Shown: piece after piece, positions 56,541 to 64,000 of the stretch
Layout: each line of letters starts with the position of its first letter
Position numbering within the stretch: the stretch's first letter is position 1
Assembly: GCF_029867415.1 (NCBI RefSeq)
Contig: NC_081185.1
Coordinates: 118,523,987 to 118,587,986 of the forward strand
DNA: 64,000 bases
Source: Vicia villosa
Lineage: Eukaryota; Streptophyta; Magnoliopsida; Fabales; Fabaceae
Direction of reading: 5' to 3'
Program-made: the position numbers and the translations under genes
Notes under the pieces: generated by a model
Databases searched by the model: none
Told to the model about the DNA's origin: nothing
What the model saw: the letters and a program-made list of their open reading frames with translations, nothing else

Positions 56541-57659
56541 TGTAATCAGTAATCGTTAGACCTATATTCGCTAGAAAATCTGCACAATTATTACCTTCTA
56601 CAAAAATATGAGAAGCCACAAAAAAACATATTTTCTGTAATATGTACACAGTTGATCCATCTTGTACGGAGTTGCGAAGAAAAGGAGAAAGGAATCATCT
56701 TGTACGGAGTTGTCAAGAAAGGGAGAAAGGAATATTTGGTTAAGAGACTTAAAAATAATATTTATTAAATAAAATGTCAACATAAAATTAAAAATTAAGA
56801 TAAAGAACTATAGTTTAATTAATTTTTTTATAATCAGAAAACAGTTATTCTTAATATTAAAATATTAACTGTTTCATGAGCTTTACTATTAAATACATAC
56901 ATATCATCCGAATGTTTGTCAAAAGAAAGTGAAATAAAATATGATAGTTAGGTTTTTAACTTTAGGGTTGCTATTTTCATCCGATAAACACTCTAAAGTA
57001 AGTCACTCTTATTTTACCAACAAAAAAAAATAGTTAAAAAGTATATTAATTCTTGAGAGAAGGATCCTTCAGTAGGATAGAAAAGAGGTAGTAAAGCATA
57101 TGATTATTGCAAGAAAAGAGGATTAATTAATTAAAAGAAAAATGACATTTTTCTCTGCATGTAGTGAAAAATTGCCATAAAAAATTCAACTTCCATTTTT
57201 AGTATAAACTTTTTTTTGTAGTAACACACACGTTATAAAAGGGCAAGGAGTGAGTGGCTTTCCTAGCATAACTTGCATAAAAATAAAGAGATTGCATTTT
57301 CAATTATATAGCAACTTGATAGAAAATCCTGGAGTTAGAAACACTCCAGCAAAAACATCATCAATGCACTACACTTTCTAAGATGCCACTTTCCATATTA
57401 GTGCCCAAACAACTGCTATAGAAGTAGGTAGCTCACCAAAGTGCAGGGTATTTCACTCTTGTTCATGATCATTCAACTGGCAAAAAGAAACTAATCCAAA
57501 ATAACAACAAAAAAACTGCTATTTTTCATTCATTTAATAAAACAACTTTTTTGACAGCAGAAAATAATCCAAATCCCTGGAACTATCATTCACATTACTC
57601 CTCCATATGAGAGGCTAACAAACCTAGGTTTAATTACACAACAAATGTTTGGCATTACT
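56541..57659. other. Intergenic
   Basis: A duplicated ATCTTGTACGGAGTTG (56660 and 56697) and AT-rich DNA. No gene. Confidence 0.4.
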
Positions 57660-57945
57660 CCCCCCTCTTGCAGTTCAAATTGAAGTACTTCAGCTGTCCA
57701 TCCAGAGAAGAAACAACATTTCGAGGATCGAAATAATCCTTGATTCATGAAAAAATCTCAATCAGTCTATATAACTTTGCAAAGTTCCTTTCTTCCAAAA
57801 TTTCTGGCATCAGAGCGTCTATAAGCTTCAAGCTTCAAAAAACGCATCCAACAGCAGCCTCTGTTACATTTAAGATATGTTCAGACATATTCACTGGTGA
57901 CCGAATAGGCAATCTTTGCCTTTCACCAAATAGGGAGAAATAGAG
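57660..57945 (-). pseudogene. Unrecognised gene fragment with internal stops
   Basis: One minus-strand frame reads like ordinary coding sequence for about 90 codons: SPVNMSEHILNVTEAAVGC, DALMPEILEERNFAKLYRL and KDYFDPRNVVSSLDGQLKYF, ending at a stop near 57659, but has two internal stops. I do not recognise the family. It probably is a retroposed or duplicated 3' exon. It lies just beyond the hnRNP stop codon on the same strand and might be transcribed in its 3' UTR. Confidence 0.45.
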
Positions 57946-57978
57946 ATAGGCAAGGAGTTATTAGATAGATGACTTACA

Positions 57979-60900
57979 TCAATAATAAGACCTAGATCCG
58001 CCGCCACCCATGTAACTGCTACTACCGTTCATACCTCTGCTAGAATACATGGACGAATACGAGCTGCCACCAGCCTAAAGCACCAGCAGAATAAATATAA
58101 GAAAGTCACAAATATAAAACCATATATATATATTACACTACTGCAAACTGATAAAGGACAGTAACATTACATCACTTCCACGAGATATGTAATCCCCACC
58201 ATAACTTGATGAGTAGATACCCCCATCACTACCACCAATAGAACCTGAGATGCAAAATACAAGAAAGATTTAAAGACTAAACAATAAAATTCCATCTTCA
58301 AAACAATATATCAGATTATTTGCAATAATATATCACCTCTTCCATAACTCATGTCCTGTCGACTGCTATACGCCCCATGTGAGTTTTGAATAGATGTAGA
58401 ACTTCTACTGCTACTATTATATCCCAAACTAGATCTTCCAAGCCTACCAACCAAAATGCGAGGAGTAAGTTAGCAAAAGGATAACAAATTCGGGTTCGGA
58501 GGAATGCATGAACATCATTTGAAGGAAACTCTTAGACCTCTCATTAAGGAAATATGGAAAACTGACTGTTCAAATTTATAACAGTCATTATATTATTAGG
58601 AGCAGTTTAGAGCAGTTATTACATTATTAGGAGTAGTTATGTTTTATTAATTATGTGGGTTGTGTTAAGAATTAATAGAGAAAGATAAGGAAGAGTTTAC
58701 TATCTGGAAATTATTGAGTGGTTAGTGGGAGAGATCCAACTCTGGAACATTTGGGAAGGGGAGAAGCCAAGGTTCTCAAAACTTTGGAGCATAATTATCA
58801 AATACCAGAAATTATAGAGAACCAGTTTCTATCAGAAACTAACCTATCACCATAAGTCTCTCTATATTCTGAAACACTGCCTCCATAATCATAGTTTAAT
58901 CGAGATCTTGATTGGCGAGCATCAACATCAGCATACCGTGGAGGAATATCATCCTGATGATGAAATATAAACAGAATTTCATTTGCTAAAATCAGAACTA
59001 AAATAAATAAATAAGACCCTTAAAATGAATGTTCAAAATAGTACTTACTATGGTAGCATAAGGACGCTTTGAGCCAGATAGTGTGTCATAATCACGAGGG
59101 CGCCCTTCACGATAACTTAGATGGGAAGGAGGAAGAGGAGGAGGCCTTTCAAGTCTTTGATCAAAGCTGTCATCTAGATGACTCCTCCTTGGTGCAGTAC
59201 GAGACGCGCTCCTATGCAGATCAGAGTAGCCAGAGTCACGGGCTGGATAATCTCTATAAGATGAACGTCTTTGAGAGGCCACCTGAGAGCCATAATCTGC
59301 AGAAACTCTACTTCTTGGAGGTGGTAGATCCACAGGTCGAGCATAATCTCTCTTCATGCTACCTTTTGGATAAGCAGCTGATAACAAGACAGTATCCTAT
59401 TATATTATCATAAACAAAGACTAATAACAGAAACTCTGTTAGGGTCAAATGTAACCCATACCAGTCAATCTCCTCTCATAGGATCTAGCTGGAGGAGTGG
59501 CTGGCCTAGCTCTTACTGGCACTGCTGTGACAGGACGTCTATTTCTCGAACTAGAAGGTCTAACTGATGGAATACTATTTCCAAGTCTTCTCTCAACACG
59601 AGCAGATCGACTAGGTGGTCCAAGTCGACTCTGTAGTGTAGGTCGAATCGGTGGTCCAAGTCGACTCCGTAGTGCAAATCGACTCTGCAGTGAAGGTCGA
59701 CTCCGTGAAGGCCTTGCCGACCTTCCAAGCTTGCGGCCAGAGAAGTCACTACGAGTAACATGTTTACCACGTACTTTCGGAAGAGGTCTGAACAACCTAG
59801 CCCTGACTTTTGCCTGAAAGAAACTAGATGCGTTATAAAAAGCTACATTTAGGTGTTGCAAATGTACATCAAATTTAAAAGCCAAACAGACCTTTTTGTT
59901 GCCTTCGCCTAACCCTGCACCGGTAATGCTCTCAGCACATTCCACAGCAGCAGCATGCGTGGCAAACGTAACAAATCCATAATTCTTCCTGCGAGCAGTT
60001 GGCCTGTTCTTAGCAAGCTCAACTTTTTCAACCTCCCCATATTTCTTAAGAAGACTTCGGACATAATCTTCATCCCATGAAGAAGGCAGTAAATCAATAA
60101 ATACAGTTTTAACCTGCAATTTAGATGCATTTGATCAGCTACACCAAAAACAAATGGCACAACTTGACCAACCTACAAAGCACCAACACTCTTAGGTTTA
60201 GGCGTGTCCATGTGTAACAGAGCCACACTCATACAACATATACTATGTATCATAAGCCTCACATAAGTGTCCCTCAAGTTTTTTCCTCTTTGACATACCT
60301 GATACCTGACACAGCTACAGTGAGCATATTTGTTTCTAAGAAAATCAGAAGGAAAAAAAGGCTTTTAAAGGTATAATTATAGTATTTTCATTAGAGATTA
60401 GAAAGCTCCCGTATACGCACGTCTTTCCACATACACATATCTTCATCTTCTCCGCTCTTCATCCTATTTCTGACAGTGTATTATATTTTGCAGATTAGCG
60501 GAGTGTATATGTCTGTATTTGTGTCGTGCCCGTGAATCATAGTGATCAATAAACGTATGTTATACTTGAGTAATAAAATTAAAAAGCAATGTCCACGGCA
60601 AGGATGGAATTTAATTTTGACCAGACATTAAAACTGCTTAGGTTTCATCTTGTGATGCTCATCCAACCTCCAGAATAAACTAGGTTAAATTTGTAGAAAT
60701 TAATTAAATTAATCAATCTTAAAGTGAACTCACTGTGTAGAATTTTATAAGTAATCAGTAGAAAATTAAACTCGTAATATCACACCAAAAATGAAGACTG
60801 CCATAAAAATGAAACCACGACTGAGGTTCGAAGCCAACATAGATGTGTACCAATGGTCCAATTCCCAAATGCTTGAATGAGATCAAAGAATCATGTTTTG

Positions 60901-62777
60901 CAGGCTATATACATCCGCCCTTGACCAAAGCAAGGAAATGAGATCCAGAAATATACCTGTGCCATAATATCATCCTCCGGGTCATCAAAGGAGTCTGCAA
61001 AGGAAACCTCAGCAGGCTTATCAACTCCAAAAACAACATCTTTCTTTTGCAATCGCTTATAGGCTTCCTTAGCATCTGAACGTGATGAAAATTCCAAAAG
61101 CGCAAATCCACAGTTTGTTCCCTCATCGTTACCATCTTCTACTAAAGTCAAATCCTTGAAACTTTCAATTTCATAATGTTTCAATTTCTCCTTTAACTGG
61201 CATCAGAAGTTTCATTAACAGTTAGACACAAGGGCCTTGAAGGCGGCAAGAAGTAATACTAGTAAGCAAGCATTACTCGGGTTTGAAGGTGGCAAGAAAT
61301 AGATCCCATAAAAAAGACTTACAGCTTCCTTTTTCCATGTCTTGCAAATGTTATCTAAATAGAGAGTATTACTGTCCTGACATGGAGTGATACCGCATTG
61401 TTTGCCATTAATCTGAAATTGTAGTCATGAAAACATATGATTTAATACACTACAAATTGTAAATCTGCTCTAACCATGAGAAGATCAAAGATTACCACTG
61501 GATTTTTCAGCTCTGCCAGTGCTCTTTTCACTTGTCCAACAGTTTTGAAACGCAATAATGCAAACCCCTTGTTCCTTTTAGTCTGAGGATTCTTCATTAG
61601 CCTGGCTTTAGTAATCTCCCCAACTTTACCGAAAATCTTCCTTAGATCATCCTCCGTTGCATTCTTGTCTAGGCCCCCAACAAATACTTCAAATTCCTTC
61701 GGCTTCTGTCTTTCCTTTCTAACTTCACCTTGCTCCTCTTTCTCCCCAACAGCCAGATGCTCGTGCTCGTTCTTCATACCGGCATGATCATCATCATTGC
61801 CAGCAGCAGCAGCAGCATCCTCATCATCATCATCATCCTCAACTTCTTCATAAACATACTCAACTTCTTCGCCAGTATCACCATCTTCTTCATCCACAAT
61901 TTCTTCAAGTTCTTCATCCATAATCTCTTCAAGTTCTTCCTCCACTTCATCTACACCCTCCTGACCATCGTCTTGTTCATTTTCCCTCTCATCATAGTCA
62001 TCACCAACATACTCGTCAGGATCAGACTCATGATAATTATCCTCCAAATCTAAGTGTTCATCTTTTTCATATTCATCTATGGAGTCCTTAACCTCCTCCC
62101 CATTGTCTGCTATAAGATAAATATTTTAAGCCATCCCGATCAAAACACTCTCGACTTTTCCAAAATTATAGTATTTATTAAATTAGGGTAATCCATTTTC
62201 CGTAATCAATCCAGAATTACATGATATAAAACACAAACACAAAATAGAGAAAAAAAATAAAGAAATCCGGCGTGGAAGGCGGGCTACCGCACAGGGCCCA
62301 AAATGAAAACTTAAGACGGCCCTCGTGGGATTTGTCATGTACAGATTTTCATCACAACTCCATTCACTATCACCATTAGTCTCCCAAAACAATCATTTTA
62401 ACAAGGCAACTAAAAAAACTCATACCAATAAACAAGTTTTCATAACCCAAGTTCACTTGATAATCATCATTACAGTCTAACATAAGCAAAAAGTAAAAAA
62501 TTTGATAACCCTAGTTTCACATAACAGCTACAAAATCCACAACAACAAAAAAACCATTGAAAAAATAGAGGAAAAGGGACTTACTTTCCACCGCAGCCAA
62601 ACCATTAGGCACTGTCTCAACGGGGTTCTCTTCGGCCGCAACATCAGCAACATGATTTTCTTCATGATTATTCACGGGTTCAGGTTCAGGCTCTTGCTTC
62701 TGATTCTGAATTGCAGTTTTTGAAGAAAGATTCGCTTTCTTCGCCGCAGCACCTCTTTTCACCACTTTCGGAGGCAT
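57979..62777 (-). CDS. Triple-RRM hnRNP Q/R-like RNA-binding protein, 808 residues
   Basis: Eleven exons on the minus strand: 62777-62585, 62109-61496, 61412-61323, 61196-60957, 60113-59892, 59813-59462, 59377-59049, 58953-58844, 58443-58337, 58244-58171, 58074-57979. All have GT-AG borders and matching phases; the total is 2,427 bp. Residues 1-200 are Lys-rich then strongly acidic (runs of E and D). RRM1 is at about 203-280 (FEVFVGGLD; NKGFALLRF), RRM2 at about 284-370 (NTLYLDNI; CGFALLEF) and RRM3 at about 380-465 (TVFIDLLP; NYGFVTFA). The tail is Arg/Ser/Pro-rich, then Tyr/Gly/Ser-rich and ends GGGGSRSYY. This order matches plant hnRNP Q/R-like proteins of the LIF2 group, which bind RNA in the nucleus and have been tied to splicing, stress and chromatin control. 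I judge it closest to the longer, R/S-tailed member of that group. Part of the tail is an in-frame tandem repeat (LQSRLGPP). Confidence 0.9.
62255..62330. repeat. Partial hAT-MITE-like end in intron 1 of the hnRNP gene
   Basis: Reverse-complemented, the right side reads AGGGCCGTCTTAAGTTTTC followed by GGGCCCTGTGCGGTAGCCC, similar to the terminus of the MITE at 54113. No second end or target duplication found. Confidence 0.35.
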
Positions 62778-63012
62778 TGTTCGCAGTTTTTTTCACCCTA
62801 ATGGAAGAAACGAGAGTCCCGAACAAAAAGTATAATTCAGATTAGAAAACCCTAAAATAAGAATATGAAATTGCAGAAGATGAGCGAGCATGAATCTTAC
62901 AATATGGCCTTATTTGATTCGAAATAAAAATTGGAAGCAAACCTAATTCTGAATATGAAAAAAGAGTGAGAAAAAAGGGAATCAATAGCGAAAAGGGGGG
63001 ATTATATATAAG
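62778..63012 (-). promoter_or_regulatory. Leader and TATA box of the hnRNP gene
   Basis: Minus-strand TTATATATAAT at 63001-63011 is followed by a pyrimidine-rich leader (TTTTCGCTATTG, CTTTTTTCTC) and the ATG at 62777. The spacing (about 225 bp) suits a TATA box with a normal plant 5' UTR. Confidence 0.5.
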
Positions 63013-64000
63013 ACCTAAGAGAGAGAACGGCTGAATCAAATATCAAATATGATTAATACAAAAAATATCCTCATAAAAATAAAATACAAAAAATATCCTC
63101 ATAAAAAATAAAAAATAGAAGGGTTAATATCTATTTACCCTCTGTCATATAGGGTCTTTACGAAAAATTCCCTTGTAAAAAATAGAAATTATATGGATCA
63201 CCTCAACTTTTAAAAAAAAATTGATTTCACCCTTAGTCAGGTCATATCACTTAAAATGATGATGTGGTGTGGTTTTTATTATTTTTAATTCAGAAATAAT
63301 GCCACATGTGTTTATTCCCTATTGAAATGTCCAATTTGCCCTTGTACAATCTCAGTAAGCAGAACCACTACTCATTGAATTGTCGCCTGCAACACAACTG
63401 AACCATTTATTCACCCAGTTATAACATCATCAATTCACCACACCAAAACAACCTCCACCACTTTGTTGCTCGTCAGAACCGAACTCACCTCTGTCTTCTT
63501 CAACAAACTCAACACCGCTTGAAACTAAACTCACTCTCACCATTAGAACACAGAGTCCCTAATACAGAACTGAAAAGTCATGGGTTAAAGAAATTTTGAG
63601 TAGAGAAGACACGGAGATAAAAGAGCGAGTGAAGCAGAGAAAGAGTTACTTGAGTGCCTCTGATATCGTCGTGGTTTCGGTTAGAATGTTGAAACGGGCC
63701 CAACAACTTCACAACACCTTTATCGTACTTCCTTTGCAGGTTGTTGTTTTTTGTTTCTATTTGAGAGGCGGACGAGAAAGCAGAAGAAGAACATGGGATC
63801 GGATTGAGAGATGAGATCGACGGCTAGAAAGACTGAGGCGGAATCCAGAATAGAAGGGATGAAGCGAAAGGAAATCGACGTCGCGAAGATTGATCTGAAG
63901 AAGGTGTTGTCGTTCACCGTTTTGTGTTGAACGAAGAAGAGATGATTTCAAACGCAAAAACCCTAATCCCCTTTTGAGTTTTATTTCAAATTTATTTTCT
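63013..64000. other. Intergenic, right edge
   Basis: 63060-63110 has a tandem AAAATATCCTCATAAAAAT. 63120-63360 contains TTTACCCTCTGTCATATAGGG and GATGATGTGGTGTGG, seen in old legume transposon ends. From 63960 leftward, minus-strand sequence (AAACCCTAATC-type inverse, then TC-rich) could be a 5' leader of another gene, but no coding frame is convincing. Confidence 0.3.

Noticed and set aside
63596..63957. Frames on both strands near the right edge
   Set aside because: No splice sites or known motif. The stretch may be a leader of a gene outside the window but cannot be supported.

Overview
The window is nuclear DNA of a flowering plant, most likely a legume of the pea/vetch tribe. This is inferred from GT-AG introns, AT-rich intergenic DNA, SIRE/Maximus-type copia elements with an envelope-like ORF, and legume-style MITEs and SINEs. 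The species cannot be fixed from the sequence alone. All exon maps below were built by hand from splice sites and reading frame.

Layout. 1-1.4 kb holds three adjoining minisatellites. 1.4-8.4 kb is repeat-rich (dispersed direct repeats, a 300 bp duplication, long AT microsatellites, a LINE tail) with one weak small-ORF gene. 8.5-20.2 kb is a minus-strand F-box/LRR/FBD gene split inside its first coding exon by a 9,283 bp CACTA transposon (10103-19385, 3 bp ATG target duplication). Removing the transposon and one ATG rejoins the exon in frame, giving a predicted 472-residue protein. The transposon carries an intact transposase and a broken second gene (Transposase_24-like N-terminus, Ulp1-like protease C-terminus).

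20.3-40.1 kb holds a SINE, a foldback MITE and a nest of two SIRE/Maximus-type copia retroelements. Element A (plus strand, 22187-40124) is interrupted inside its envelope-like ORF by element B (minus strand, 28682-37163). Both lack reverse transcriptase and RNase H. A is decayed, while B keeps open gag and envelope-like frames and near-identical LTR sequence, so B is the younger.

40-64 kb is the gene-bearing part, all on the minus strand: a single-exon trihelix transcription factor (43.2-44.2 kb), a five-exon membrane-anchored PAN/apple-like plus cyclophilin-like protein (46.7-49.9 kb), and an eleven-exon triple-RRM hnRNP Q/R-like protein (58.0-62.8 kb). Between them lie a SINE in an intron, a large foldback element, decayed plant-mobile-domain retroelement remnants, a hAT-type MITE, a Tourist-like MITE and a pseudogene fragment.

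The host genes do not form a pathway. The most unusual points are the clean transposon disruption of the F-box gene, the selective decay of the transposon's protease gene, and the non-autonomous gag-plus-envelope retroelement whose envelope-like ORF seems to have its own conserved upstream promoter-like block.
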